Positions 1-7,283 of a stretch of 64,000 nt of DNA are shown one piece after another; the first letter of the stretch is position 1; every line of letters starts with the position of its first letter. Made by a program: the position numbers and the translations under genes. Under the pieces are notes generated by a model. It worked only from the letters and a program-made list of their open reading frames with translations, made no database searches and was not told the origin of the DNA. The stretch comes from a virus. The stretch lies in IMG/VR virus record IMGVR_UViG_3300005528_000063, positions 1 to 64,000 of that record; one strand, 5' to 3'.

Positions 1-863
1 CGACGCTCGTACTTGTAGTCCTCCGCACCGGACAGGTACGCCTCCGGGTTGAGCAGGTCGAGCCGGTGCCAGTAGCGGAGGAACATGCCACCGACCTCCT
101 CCCCAACGCAGCCGACGGCGAGCGGCCGGTAGATGGGGTCTTTCTGCTCGTACCCACAGGCACCCGCCGCAGCGAAGCAGCGGACGAGGTACGTCCACGT
201 CCGCAGGTTGGGGAAACTCATCGTCTCGTCGTCCTGCGGCAACTTCTCACGGGCGTCCGGTGCCGACCGGAGGAACGCCTCGACCAGCGAGCCGAACTGC
301 GGCAGGTGGTCTGCCCAGTGGGCGGGGACGAGTGGGAAAGTGGGTGCCTCCCACTCGCAGCCACGCCGCAGGCCGGTGAACCAGTGTTCGTAGTCCACCT
401 CCCAGTCGAAGTGGACGAACCGTGCCCGCATGGCAGGGGCCAGAGGCACCGCATTGGGGCACAGTTCCGGCGGGTTGCACGCCCCGACGATGATGGTCGA
501 GGCGGGCATCACGTACTCACCGATCCGCCGCTCCGACAGGACCGACAGCATGCCGCCCTGCGTAGCGGACGGCACGTTCGTCACCTCGTCCACGAGGACG
601 AGGGCCATGCCGTCTTTGGTCTTGTCCCACAGGGAGGTGGGCAGCATGCGAACCACGCCAGCCTTGTGGTCAGGGGTGGGGTAGCCCGAGAAGTCTTCGG
701 GCAGATGGGTTGCACCGTACAGCGGGACGAACGTGCGTCCCAGTGCGTGGGCAAGAGCCTCCCACGTGGAAGACTTGCCAACGCCGGTGCCACCACGCAC
801 GAGGACGGGGGCCACCTGACAGGCGAGGAATGCTGGGGTGTTGCCCAGTGATATACGGGACAT
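1..863 (-). CDS. MoxR-type AAA+ ATPase, copy A (3' end beyond left edge)
   Basis: Starts at the ATG whose complement is 861-863 and runs off the left edge. The visible 287 residues contain a Walker A motif GGTGVGKS (about residues 24-31), a Walker B LVLVDE (88-93) and an ordered sensor region beginning GACNPPELCP. This is the MoxR/CbbQ style of AAA+ ATPase, which typically works with a VWA-domain partner to remodel protein complexes; such a partner lies at 61,481-62,938. The C-terminal half is closely related to, but diverged from, the partial gene at the right edge, so the two are paralogs. A 13-bp core of the repeated box and a G/C-rich hairpin lie in its leader. Confidence 0.85.
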   Translation of the reverse strand, partial: MSRISLGNTPAFLACQVAPVLVRGGTGVGKSSTWEALAHALGRTFVPLYGATHLPEDFSGYPTPDHKAGVVRMLPTSLWDKTKDGMALVLVDEVTNVPSATQGGMLSVLSERRIGEYVMPASTIIVGACNPPELCPNAVPLAPAMRARFVHFDWEVDYEHWFTGLRRGCEWEAPTFPLVPAHWADHLPQFGSLVEAFLRSAPDAREKLPQDDETMSFPNLRTWTYLVRCFAAAGACGYEQKDPIYRPLAVGCVGEEVGGMFLRYWHRLDLLNPEAYLSGAEDYKYER

Positions 864-941
864 GGGATTGCTCCAGAGTTGGGGAACCAATGGCGATGGG
901 AGGGGGGGCAGCACGATGCTACCCCCGCTCCCCGAAAACAG

Positions 942-954
942 GACTCCGCAGCGG
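942..954 (-). repeat. Leader box, copy 1 (13-nt core)
   Basis: Core GACTCCGCAGCGG on the plus strand; the full consensus in the direction of transcription is CCGCTGCGGAGTCTG. This copy has one extra base in the AGTCTG part. It lies 16 nt after the stop of the gene at 971-1306 and 78 nt before the start of ATPase copy A. A hairpin (GGGGGTAGCA paired with TGCTGCCCCC) separates it from that gene. Confidence 0.7.
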
Positions 955-970
955 GAAACTGCGGGCGAAA

Positions 971-1306
971 CTAGAAGCCGCTGCCCACGCAGAAGGTGTA
1001 CGCCAGCGGCGGCATCGGCTGGGGTGCCGGCTCCACCGCAATGGCGTCCACCACGACCGGCTTGGGGTCTGCCGGCTGACGGAGGCCGAGCAGCCGCCGG
1101 CCCATGCGTGTCCGCCTCCTCATGCCCTTGAGTTGGGGGAGGACGACGCCACGCTTGGCGAGGGTTTCGATCCTGCCATGCAGGGTCGAGATGTGAAGTC
1201 CACTAACCTCGCAGAACTCTCGCACGCTCATGCCACTGCTGACAGCGTCGTTGTAGTCAGCGAGGAAACGGGTCACGTCGATGGTCAACTTACGCAACTT
1301 GCGCAT
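971..1306 (-). CDS. Helix-turn-helix protein, paralog A
   Basis: 111 residues; start supported by GGAG upstream on the minus strand. The N-terminal 55 residues read as a helix-turn-helix of the phage type: 'F..DYN.A...G.SVREFCEVSGL..STLHGRIETL' followed by the signature KRGVVLPQLK. The protein at 3063-3482 has the same arrangement and the same KRG..LPQLK ending of the domain, so the two are paralogs. The remaining 50 residues are basic, then proline-rich, with no recognised domain. Probably DNA binding; target unknown. Confidence 0.7.
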   Translation of the reverse strand: MRKLRKLTIDVTRFLADYNDAVSSGMSVREFCEVSGLHISTLHGRIETLAKRGVVLPQLKGMRRRTRMGRRLLGLRQPADPKPVVVDAIAVEPAPQPMPPLAYTFCVGSGF

Positions 1307-1335
1307 GGGTACTCTCCGTAGTGATGGGTTGGGAA

Positions 1336-2211
1336 TCAGACAGAAGCAGCGAGCAAACGGTTGACGGCGACGGCCTGCTTGACCTGCTCGATGGCAGCGG
1401 TCAGGTCGGGCATCGGCTTGCCAAGCACCTGCTCGTACACACGAACCTTCTCAAGGAACCGGTCGGCCCGGTTCAACCGGATGCTGATGGAGCGGTCGGC
1501 CATTCCGCCTGCCGCCTCCATCACCTCGTCCATGATCTCGGTCAGCCCGGCCTGCACCTCCGCACCGAGCCGGTCAAGCACGTGCATGACGGTGTCGGGG
1601 TCGGATGCGATCTCGACTTGATGCACCGTGAAGCGGGGACCATCGGCAGCGGGGCCAAGCACGATCCCGGCGAACGTGCGGAAGTCCTCAAGCGTCTGGC
1701 CAAGCAGGAACCACACGCCGCCGTCGTCCTTGAGCGGCGTGGCCCGCCAGTGCCGGAGCATCTTGACCACCACCTGCCCGACCACGCTGGACGGGAGGTA
1801 GTCGCGCATGGCAATCACCTTCTGGGAGAGGTGGTGCTCCAGGCTGGCTGTGTTCGTTGTGCCGTTCGTCTTGAGGACGGACACGCCCCAGTTGACGTCG
1901 ATGTTGGCGGAGAACAGGAACTGGTAGTCGTTCTCGGCGGCGCCCGGAATGGTGCGTCGCGCCTCGAACGACGAGGGATCGTCAAGCTGCCGGCTGACGA
2001 TGGGTTGCTTGCGCCGCTTGACGCAGAGCACATCGGCCACCCGCTTGACTGCCTCCCGCAGGACAGTGGTGCGGGCAGGCATGGCCGGGACGAATCGCCC
2101 GCAGCCGACAGCTTCGGCCGCATCGTACAGCCTCGCCCGCTCCACCTTGCGGGTGTTGAGGATGCAGATGCCGCCGAGTCCGGCGCCGATGGTGAGGGTT
2201 GTCGGTGTCAT
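1336..2211 (-). CDS. Conserved phage protein of unknown function, 291 aa
   Basis: Long, well-formed gene with AGGAG seven bases before the ATG. The sequence is a mixed alpha/beta protein with a hydrophobic, glycine-rich start (TLTIGAGLGGICIL) and helical C-terminal half rich in charged residues. No catalytic motif is recognised. Similar-sized proteins near MoxR-type ATPases occur in other phages, but I cannot name the family with confidence. It is in the same minus-strand run as the ATPase and the HTH gene, without a box in front. Confidence 0.75.
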   Translation of the reverse strand: MTPTTLTIGAGLGGICILNTRKVERARLYDAAEAVGCGRFVPAMPARTTVLREAVKRVADVLCVKRRKQPIVSRQLDDPSSFEARRTIPGAAENDYQFLFSANIDVNWGVSVLKTNGTTNTASLEHHLSQKVIAMRDYLPSSVVGQVVVKMLRHWRATPLKDDGGVWFLLGQTLEDFRTFAGIVLGPAADGPRFTVHQVEIASDPDTVMHVLDRLGAEVQAGLTEIMDEVMEAAGGMADRSISIRLNRADRFLEKVRVYEQVLGKPMPDLTAAIEQVKQAVAVNRLLAASV

Positions 2212-2220
2212 GGTCGCTCC

Positions 2221-2397
2221 TTAGTGGGTGATGAGAGACTTCTGCGCTGCCGTGAACCGTCGGTGCAGCACGGCGAACGCCGCCGCCTGCTCGTGTTCAT
2301 CGAACTGCTCTCGATCCTCTGCCGATTCGTGCAGCGCAGTGAGGATGAGGTCGATCTCGTGTGGCGTGAGGGTCACGGTAGTAGTCGGGTATGGCAT
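2221..2397 (-). CDS. Small hypothetical protein, 58 aa
   Basis: Start at 2397 is chosen over an upstream ATG because AGGAGG sits directly before it. The protein (VTLTPHEIDLILTALHESAEDREQ...) is two predicted helices with an acidic centre. Small helical proteins of this kind are common in phage accessory regions; function unknown. Confidence 0.65.
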   Translation of the reverse strand: MPYPTTTVTLTPHEIDLILTALHESAEDREQFDEHEQAAAFAVLHRRFTAAQKSLITH

Positions 2398-2425
2398 GGC
2401 CCGCCTCCTGTGTGAGTGTACATAA

Positions 2426-2605
2426 TTACACGTAATGTTCAATGGGTACGACGGCTGCGGACGGGTTGTCTAGCTCGCCGTTCTCGGCTGCGAGTCCCGT
2501 CCACACGACGATCTCGCCGCCCATTGACTCGTCCACGATTGCCTTTGGAAACGTGGCGACGATGAGTTCCATCAGCTCGGCCACCGTCTTGCTTCTGGTC
2601 TTCAT
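2426..2605 (-). CDS. Small acidic protein, 59 aa, nested in the HTH frame
   Basis: ATG at 2605 preceded by AAGGAGGA at ideal spacing. The product begins MKTRSKTVAELMELIVATFP and contains DESMGGEIVVWTGL, a fold-like amphipathic pattern rather than a random frame. It overlaps, in another reading frame, the last 167 nt of the winged-helix gene at 2439-2840. Together the ribosome site and protein-like composition argue that this frame is translated. Confidence 0.65.
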   Translation of the reverse strand: MKTRSKTVAELMELIVATFPKAIVDESMGGEIVVWTGLAAENGELDNPSAAVVPIEHYV

Positions 2606-2840
2606 GCTCTTCCTCCTTGAGGGTCAGGTAGTTCTTCCAGTCGAACGCAATCGCGCGGGAGCCGGCGCGCACGACGACTCCCTTCTTCTGCAACGAATGC
2701 ACAACCACCGTCACGTACCCGGCGCTGGCCCAGCCGAAGTAGCTGGCGATCTCCCGGTAGGACGGCTGGCATCCAGTGAAGAGCACCGCTCTTGCGACAA
2801 GGTGCAGTAGCTCCCGCTCTCGTGATGTCAGGTCAGGCAT
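2439..2840 (-). CDS. Winged-helix DNA-binding protein (LexA-type N-domain)
   Basis: Start MPDLTSRE at 2840. Residues 1-65 resemble the LexA N-terminal winged helix: 'LTSRERELLHLVARA...PSYREIASYFGWAS.GYVTVVVHSLQKKGVV'. No peptidase domain follows. The natural end of the domain is near LTLKEEEHEDQK; beyond this the frame continues for about 50 low-complexity residues that overlap the 59-aa gene in another frame, so the true C-terminus is doubtful. Could be a transcription regulator for the accessory arm. Confidence 0.6.
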   Translation of the reverse strand: MPDLTSRERELLHLVARAVLFTGCQPSYREIASYFGWASAGYVTVVVHSLQKKGVVVRAGSRAIAFDWKNYLTLKEEEHEDQKQDGGRADGTHRRHVSKGNRGRVNGRRDRRVDGTRSRERRARQPVRSRRTH

Positions 2841-3060
2841 GCGGCTCCTCCTCGATGTACGCCGTGTCACCAGCGAGGCGAACGCTGCCTCTGCCAGCCA
2901 TCACGACATGGGGTTGCTTGCTCCGCTCCCTGCTACGCACAGGGACAGAGCACACGATGTTGCGAACCAAGAGACACGCACCCTTGTGGTGTACCGTCAT
3001 GACCGGACGGCCCGCCTTCTGAGAGGCGGGCTTGTTGTAGTGAAAGAAGAACGCTGGCAT
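2833..3060 (-). CDS. Conserved small phage protein, 75 aa
   Basis: ATG at 3060 with GGAGGGTG upstream; a GTG six bases earlier is less likely. Begins MPAFFFHYNKPASQKAGRPV and has the pattern 'TVHHKGACLLVRNIVC', which I recognise as a recurring small phage protein with an Arg/Pro-rich C-terminal half (RSRERSKQPHVVMAG). Function is unknown. Overlaps the winged-helix start by 8 nt. Confidence 0.75.
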   Translation of the reverse strand: MPAFFFHYNKPASQKAGRPVMTVHHKGACLLVRNIVCSVPVRSRERSKQPHVVMAGRGSVRLAGDTAYIEEEPHA

Positions 3061-3062
3061 GT

Positions 3063-3482
3063 TCACCCTCCGATGGTGATGGTGATGGAGTTCGCACGCT
3101 CCTCGATCGTGAAGCGCGGGCCGGAAGAAACAGTGATGCTCGCCTGCCGTGCCGCCGGCGGGGCAGTCACGACCTCGCCTGACAGAGGAGCCAGAAGCTT
3201 GGACTTCTTGCGCCGCTTCCGCAGCACGCCCGAAGTCCAGCCGTTGTGGCCGGCGGCGTTGTGCTTGTTGCCTGCGTTGCCGTGCTTGAGCTGAGGCAGC
3301 TCGATGCCTCGCTTCCGAAGCTGATTGAACCGCTGGGTCACGAGTCCATAAGGGATGCCCGTGAGTTCCGCAAACTCAGTGCGGGTCAGGCCGGCGGCGG
3401 CGGCCTCGTTCCAGCGGGCTACGAACTCGGCGGTCCAGTTGCCGAGCCGACGGGCCTTGCGGGTGGTGGTGGCGTGGGGCAT
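3063..3482 (-). CDS. Helix-turn-helix protein, paralog B
   Basis: Start at 3482 (MPHATTTRKARRLGNW) follows GGAG. Residues 12-65 repeat the domain of the 971-1306 protein: 'F.ARWNEAAAAGLTRTEFAELTGIPYGLVTQRFNQLRKRGIELPQLK'. A Lys/Arg-rich linker follows, then a C-terminal beta-like segment ending SITITIGG. Likely DNA binding. Confidence 0.7.
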   Translation of the reverse strand: MPHATTTRKARRLGNWTAEFVARWNEAAAAGLTRTEFAELTGIPYGLVTQRFNQLRKRGIELPQLKHGNAGNKHNAAGHNGWTSGVLRKRRKKSKLLAPLSGEVVTAPPAARQASITVSSGPRFTIEERANSITITIGG

Positions 3483-3498
3483 ATCACTCTCCTTGTGA

Positions 3499-3576
3499 TT
3501 AGGAACGGAGACTGCGGAACAGTTCCGCAATCAGATGAAGCACGATCAGAACTAGGCGCATCTCGTCGTCGGACAT
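3499..3576 (-). CDS. Micropeptide, 25 aa
   Basis: ATG at 3576 with GGAGG five bases upstream. Product is MSDDEMRLVLIVLHLIAEL followed by FRSLRS: an acidic start, one short hydrophobic helix and a basic tail, as in a small membrane-associated peptide. Supported by ribosome site and position only. Confidence 0.45.
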   Translation of the reverse strand: MSDDEMRLVLIVLHLIAELFRSLRS

Positions 3577-3595
3577 GGGTGCCTCCTTGCGTGTG

Positions 3596-3617
3596 GCCGC
3601 AGCGTCCATGCTGCGGC
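3596..3617 (-). terminator. Intergenic hairpin, 8-bp perfect stem
   Basis: GCCGCAGC, six-base loop, GCTGCGGC between the genes at 3622-3834 and 3499-3576. There is no T-run, so it may be an RNA-stabilising or processing hairpin rather than an intrinsic terminator. Confidence 0.5.
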
Positions 3618-3621
3618 ATGG

Positions 3622-3834
3622 TCAGTCGCCTCGCACCATGCAGGCGACCTGTTCAGCGGACATGAACTCAGGCGGGAGCGGAGGGCGTGCGCCGTCCGCT
3701 CGCTCGACGGCCTCGAGCAGATCGAGCAGGCACTCGACCGGCACAAGAACCCTGCCTCCCTCGTAGTACCTTGCTCGTGCGAGCAGGACTTTGGAGCAGG
3801 TCAGGACGTCGGCCTCCGGTTCTTCGGGCCTCAT
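3622..3834 (-). CDS. Small hypothetical protein, 70 aa
   Basis: Start MRPEEPEADV at 3834 follows AGGAGG at seven bases; an upstream ATG lacks a ribosome site. Pattern 'LLARARYYEGGRVLVPVECLLDLLEAVERADG..PPLPPEF' suggests a compact helical protein. No family recognised. Confidence 0.6.
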   Translation of the reverse strand: MRPEEPEADVLTCSKVLLARARYYEGGRVLVPVECLLDLLEAVERADGARPPLPPEFMSAEQVACMVRGD

Positions 3835-3863
3835 GGGGAACCTCCTTGTTGGTGGATGGAACA

Positions 3864-3877
3864 CAGACTCCGCAGCG
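3864..3877 (-). repeat. Leader box, copy 2
   Basis: CAGACTCCGCAGCG, one base short of consensus at its 3' end. It lies 5 nt after the stop of 3883-4308 and 29 nt before the start of 3622-3834, the shortest leader of the set. Confidence 0.7.
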
Positions 3878-3882
3878 AGAAC

Positions 3883-4308
3883 TCACAGGTCTTCCCACTG
3901 CTTCTCGATGAGGTCGGCAAGCTGATCGAACGGCATGGCGCAGTCATCGTTCAGGTACGTGATGCCGTGATCGCCGGCATACGGTTCGTCGCTGTCAACG
4001 TGGATGCTGGGGTCAGCCTCACTAATCCCGGCCCACTGTCGCACTGAATGCGGCAGGTTGTCGGTGTGGTTGGCGTACGCACCGACGTGCCTGTGGCTGC
4101 CGCACAGCCTGCTTGGCAGCGACTCCCACTGGTAGTGGTAATCGGAGCCGTCGGCGTTGTGCTCCTTGCGGTGCAGTTCACAGAGCACGCCCAAGCAGCA
4201 GTAGCTGAGCGAGCCGTCTTCGTTAGCAAGCCGAAGCTCGCCGGTGGTCTGCGCGTACTGGCCGGAGCGCAACGCGGCCACCCACTTCTCCATCACTTCG
4301 CGGTTCAT
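3883..4308 (-). CDS. Conserved phage protein (YCCLGVLCEL family), 141 aa
   Basis: Start MNREVMEKWVAALRSG at 4308 after AGGAGA. The segment 'GELRLANEDGSLSYCCLGVLCELH' is a recurrent signature in phage and prophage proteins of unknown function. The middle has His/Tyr/Trp-rich motifs and the end (LNDDCAMPFDQLADLIEKQW) is helical. A metal- or ligand-binding role is possible from the Cys and His residues but unproven. Confidence 0.75.
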   Translation of the reverse strand: MNREVMEKWVAALRSGQYAQTTGELRLANEDGSLSYCCLGVLCELHRKEHNADGSDYHYQWESLPSRLCGSHRHVGAYANHTDNLPHSVRQWAGISEADPSIHVDSDEPYAGDHGITYLNDDCAMPFDQLADLIEKQWEDL

Positions 4309-4326
4309 CGAATCGTCTCCTGTCTT

Positions 4327-4367
4327 GGAAGGGAAAGCGGGGCCGCCGCACAGTGCGGCAGCCCCGC
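4327..4367 (-). terminator. Intrinsic terminator-like hairpin
   Basis: On the minus strand: GCGGGGC-T-GCCGCA, short loop, TGCGGC-G-GCCCCGC, then TTTCCCTTCC. The stem has 13 pairs with one mismatch. It lies between box copy 3 and the ribosome site of the 3883-4308 gene. Confidence 0.75.
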
Positions 4368-4373
4368 AGAACA

Positions 4374-4388
4374 CAGACTCCGCAGCGG
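4374..4388 (-). repeat. Leader box, copy 3
   Basis: Perfect CAGACTCCGCAGCGG. 11 nt after the stop of the amidotransferase gene and 65 nt before the start of 3883-4308, with the hairpin at 4327-4367 in between. Confidence 0.85.
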
Positions 4389-4399
4389 GAAAGCTGCGA

Positions 4400-5266
4400 T
4401 CACATGAGGTCGTGCAGCGCCTCGATGCCGGCGTGCCCGTACATCTCGAACACATCGTGCAGCGTCTCCTTGCGGAAGCCGAACGCACGCAGGTCGTCGA
4501 ACCGCATGTCGGTGTAGAACTGCGCCTCGTCCTCGAGCGTCTCGATCTCGTCCTCGTCGTAGCCCATCGGGTCACGCAGTAGGGTGGACTGCCGCTCGCA
4601 CAGGAGCAGGTCGTCGTTGTCACGCTCGGTGTCGAGAGCCTGCTCCTTGCTGCTGCTGTACGTCAGCCGGCTAGTGGACGGACCCATGTCACGCCAGTTG
4701 TAGTAGCCGATCGAGGTGTAGCGCGACGCCTTGTAGCCGTCGTTGCTGTACCAGTGACCGTCGCTGGCCCACGTGCCAGACTTGGCGTTCCAAATGCCGT
4801 GCTTGCCGTCCGCACGGAGGAAGCAGAACTTGCTGCCAGTGTGTGCCATCTCCTGCGTGTAGGTCATGTCTTGGTGCAGGAAGAAGTCAGGGTCACGACT
4901 GTGCATCGGCTTGAGAACCAGCTCGTTGAAGTGCCACGTGTCGGACATGGCCTGGTTCACGTTGCGTTCGATGCTGACGATGCCGTTGTGGATCATGGCG
5001 AGGTCGCCACTCACCATGAACGGATGGCAGTTGAGCAAGTCGGTGTTGCCGTGCGTCGCCCACCGAAAGTGGATGAGTGCTTGGCAGTCGGAGTACGGCT
5101 CGAACGCAGCGCGGAACTCCGAGTAATCGCCGAGCCCATGCACGACAAGCAGATGGCCGTCGTGCAGGGCAGCGAATCCCCACGAGTGCGGGTTGGAATC
5201 ATGGCCGTTCTCGTAGGCAGTCCAGTCGGGCTTGGTTTCGGCGGGCTTGTAGATGGCGAGGCACAT
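4400..5266 (-). CDS. Class II glutamine amidotransferase-like protein
   Basis: 288 residues from MCLAIYKP. Class II amidotransferases (Ntn hydrolases) use an N-terminal cysteine exposed after Met removal, and Cys2 fits. Further family motifs are visible: 'HSWGFAALHDG', 'IHFRWATHGNTDLLNCHPF' and 'DLAMIHNGIV', matching the glutamine-binding H-R-AT-G...N-HPF and HNG patterns. It would release ammonia from glutamine for a partner ligase. The neighbouring gene at 5320-6573 is an amidoligase, a pairing seen in other phages. GGAG precedes the start. Confidence 0.85.
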   Translation of the reverse strand: MCLAIYKPAETKPDWTAYENGHDSNPHSWGFAALHDGHLLVVHGLGDYSEFRAAFEPYSDCQALIHFRWATHGNTDLLNCHPFMVSGDLAMIHNGIVSIERNVNQAMSDTWHFNELVLKPMHSRDPDFFLHQDMTYTQEMAHTGSKFCFLRADGKHGIWNAKSGTWASDGHWYSNDGYKASRYTSIGYYNWRDMGPSTSRLTYSSSKEQALDTERDNDDLLLCERQSTLLRDPMGYDEDEIETLEDEAQFYTDMRFDDLRAFGFRKETLHDVFEMYGHAGIEALHDLM

Positions 5267-5319
5267 AAGCAAATGCTCCGGGAAGGGATGATGGATGGAT
5301 GAACACGACACGGGCAGGG

Positions 5320-6573
5320 CTAGGCGGCGGGCCTGTCCTTGCGTGGCTTGATCGACGGCTTGGCAACGGTCGCGTACATGCGGCCGAACGCCGAGTCGTG
5401 CGAGCGGAGCCACTGATCCAGCTCGATGTACTCGAAGCGTGCGTCAGTGGTGCCGAGCCACGTGAGGAACTCGGAAGGGCTGAGCTTGCGGCGATCCGCC
5501 GACGCCTGCCGGCAGAAGTCACGCACAGCCAGCACGTAGCACAGGTTCTTGAGGATGTTGCTCGTCCGTGCGGACGGGCGGAAGATGCGGAACTCCACCG
5601 TGCTACGCTTCACGTTGAGCGCCGAATACTTGTCGCTCTGGTCGGCCTTGTAGGGCAGGCCGGTCGAGACAAGCGAGCGGTGCGACGGGAAGGATGCGTA
5701 GTGCGTCTGCCGGCAGGCGATGTCGATGTGGAATCCGACGTTCGCCGGCAGGTGCATGAAGCACAGCATCTTGCCGAGCGTGAGCGGCGAGACACTGGAT
5801 CGGGCGAGATGCACGTGCATCCCGCACTGCGTCCTCGACCACGCACTGACCGCACCGTTGCCGAGCCGCCCGTCGGGGAACGCAGCGGCGAGTACCTTGC
5901 GGTGCTCGTCGAGCGTCATCGGGACGGTGACGAACTCGAGGCCGGTGCGATCGGGCAGGCTGCCGTCACGCTTGGCAATCGAGCCGTGACCGTACTCCGT
6001 ACCGCCGATCAGCTCGCGGTACGCCCTGTTGTACGGGCCGCAGATCGCTGCGGCTCCGGTGTTGGCGTCCTCGTGGCCGATGCACTCGAACTCGAAGGCG
6101 ACGGTCGGAGTCGTCCGCTTGTAGCGGTGCCGCTTCCAGCCCGTCTCCTCAAGCACGCACGTGTTGTATTCGAGCAGCTCGTCGCTGCCCTCCTCGCGGC
6201 ACGAGCAGTCCTCGTCGTTGCAGTCACCGTTCTCGCAGCGAGAGCCGCCGTGACGGTGATACCCGTCCTCGTTGTACCCGTCGCTGTCGTACCCGTCGCA
6301 GTCGAAGCCGTCCCGGTCGTAGCCCTCGCTGTCGTACCCCTCCTCGTTGTAGCCGGAGCGGTCGTAGCCATCGCAGTCGTAGCCGTATTCGTCAAAGCGG
6401 CCGCCGTCCCGCGTGCGTCCTTCGTCGTTGAACACCGTGCCGGTATCGCAGTGGATGCCGTGCTCGTCGAAGCCGCCCTCGTCGAAGGCGGTGCCGTTCA
6501 GGTGGACGCCGTCGCTGTCGAACCCGTACTCGTCACGCTCGACCTCGTTGGAGGCGGTGTTCTCGGTGGTCAT
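5320..6573 (-). CDS. Amidoligase with nine tandem GY pentapeptides
   Basis: 417 residues; start supported by GAGGAG. Residues 61-105 are nine uninterrupted pentapeptides of form [DN]-x-x-G-[YF] (DEYGY, DCDGY, DRSGY, NEEGY ...), preceded by looser copies from residue 14 and followed by a Cys/Glu-rich spacer. From about residue 155 the protein matches the COOH-NH2 (glutamine-synthetase-like) amidoligase fold: VAFEFE (158-163), GLEFVTVP (211-218), CGMHVHL (250-256), VEFRIFR (326-332). The family forms amide or peptide bonds using ATP. With the amidotransferase next door it probably modifies a peptide or protein; the substrate is unknown. Confidence 0.85.
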   Translation of the reverse strand: MTTENTASNEVERDEYGFDSDGVHLNGTAFDEGGFDEHGIHCDTGTVFNDEGRTRDGGRFDEYGYDCDGYDRSGYNEEGYDSEGYDRDGFDCDGYDSDGYNEDGYHRHGGSRCENGDCNDEDCSCREEGSDELLEYNTCVLEETGWKRHRYKRTTPTVAFEFECIGHEDANTGAAAICGPYNRAYRELIGGTEYGHGSIAKRDGSLPDRTGLEFVTVPMTLDEHRKVLAAAFPDGRLGNGAVSAWSRTQCGMHVHLARSSVSPLTLGKMLCFMHLPANVGFHIDIACRQTHYASFPSHRSLVSTGLPYKADQSDKYSALNVKRSTVEFRIFRPSARTSNILKNLCYVLAVRDFCRQASADRRKLSPSEFLTWLGTTDARFEYIELDQWLRSHDSAFGRMYATVAKPSIKPRKDRPAA

Positions 6574-6590
6574 GTCGAAACTCCTCAGGG

Positions 6591-6625
6591 GAAAAAGAAA
6601 AGGCCGCCCCACGTTGGGACGGCCT
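6591..6625 (-). terminator. Intrinsic terminator
   Basis: Minus strand: AGGCCG-T-CCC, loop, GGG-G-CGGCC followed by TTTTCTTTTT. It stands between box copy 4 and the amidoligase start, so it terminates or attenuates entry into the amidoligase gene. Confidence 0.85.
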
Positions 6626-6635
6626 GCCTCAGAAC

Positions 6636-6650
6636 CAGACTCCGCAGCGG
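6636..6650 (-). repeat. Leader box, copy 4
   Basis: Perfect CAGACTCCGCAGCGG, directly abutting the stop codon of 6651-6929 and 62 nt before the amidoligase start. Confidence 0.85.
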
Positions 6651-6929
6651 TCAATCGCGGCCGGCTTCGGTCGTGTCGGGGCAGGTGGCAAGCCGCATCG
6701 CCAGCTCTTCCTTGAACGTGTCCAGCGGAGTCGATGTAAAGCACGACACCTGCGTGAACGTCAGCGGGAAGGCTTTCTGAAACGCCCGAAGAAGCAGCAG
6801 GAAATCAACGGAAACCCCTTCTCCGAATCCGTTGTCGAAATAAACGCGACCGTCCTTGCTCAGTTCGAGTTCGCAATACTCATCTCCAACGTCTTCCGTC
6901 AGAACCAAATAGCCGCAGTCAACGTGCAT
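6651..6929 (-). CDS. Hypothetical protein, 92 aa
   Basis: Start MHVDCGYLVL at 6929 after AAAGG. Beta-rich first half (GYLVLTEDVGDEYCELELSKDGRVYFDNG) and a helical second half. No family recognised. Flanked by a box on each side. Confidence 0.6.
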   Translation of the reverse strand: MHVDCGYLVLTEDVGDEYCELELSKDGRVYFDNGFGEGVSVDFLLLLRAFQKAFPLTFTQVSCFTSTPLDTFKEELAMRLATCPDTTEAGRD

Positions 6930-6951
6930 GGCGTTGCCTTTCTGTGGCATG

Positions 6952-6993
6952 AAAACGCGAAGGGGCCAGCCGCCACCGTGACGACTGGCCCCT
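6952..6993 (-). terminator. Terminator-like hairpin
   Basis: GGGGCCAG paired with CTGGCCCC with a small inner helix, followed on the minus strand by TTCGCGTTTTC. Lies between box copy 5 and the 6651-6929 start. Confidence 0.7.
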
Positions 6994-7004
6994 GCCGCAA
7001 GGAT

Positions 7005-7019
7005 CAGACTCCGCATCGG
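7005..7019 (-). repeat. Leader box, copy 5
   Basis: CAGACTCCGCATCGG, one substitution. Three nt after the stop of 7023-7259; 75 nt before the start of 6651-6929. Confidence 0.8.
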
Positions 7020-7022
7020 GGA

Positions 7023-7259
7023 TCACCGCAGGTTGCGGCGACGGCCCACCATCGGCGTGAGCAGCCGGTCGATCTCGCGGTCGATCTCGACGGTGTTGTC
7101 GGCGGATTCCTCCGCACGCTCACGGGTACGGAAGGGGCCGACGGGCTCGGCTGCACTCCGCAGGTCGAGGAAGTAGAAGCCGCCCGTGCCAGGAAACACG
7201 ACGGCTTGGGCCTTGTTCTCGCTGTTGCGAACGACGGACAGGGTGGGATCGAGAGGCAT
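7023..7259 (-). CDS. Hypothetical protein, 78 aa
   Basis: Start MPLDPTLSVV at 7259 after AGGAG. Contains 'VVRNSENKAQAVVFPGTGGFYFLDL' (beta strands) and an acidic/basic helical end. It looks like a small soluble single-domain protein. Function unknown. Confidence 0.6.
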   Translation of the reverse strand: MPLDPTLSVVRNSENKAQAVVFPGTGGFYFLDLRSAAEPVGPFRTRERAEESADNTVEIDREIDRLLTPMVGRRRNLR

Positions 7260-7283
7260 GGTGATGCTCCTTATGGAACGTGG

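Noticed and set aside
1-480. Similarity between the first 480 bp and the last 480 bp, as a possible terminal repeat
   Set aside because: The two are diverged throughout at the nucleotide level and both read as ATPase coding sequence, so they are paralogous genes.
6210-6500. Regular 15-bp periodic repeats, as a possible CRISPR array
   Set aside because: The period is three times five codons encoding the GY pentapeptides in a coding frame; there are no spacers.
5299-6780. 493-codon plus-strand frame opposite the amidoligase
   Set aside because: Its Val/Ala repeats are the reverse complement of the amidoligase pentapeptides; the minus-strand frame carries clear enzyme motifs.
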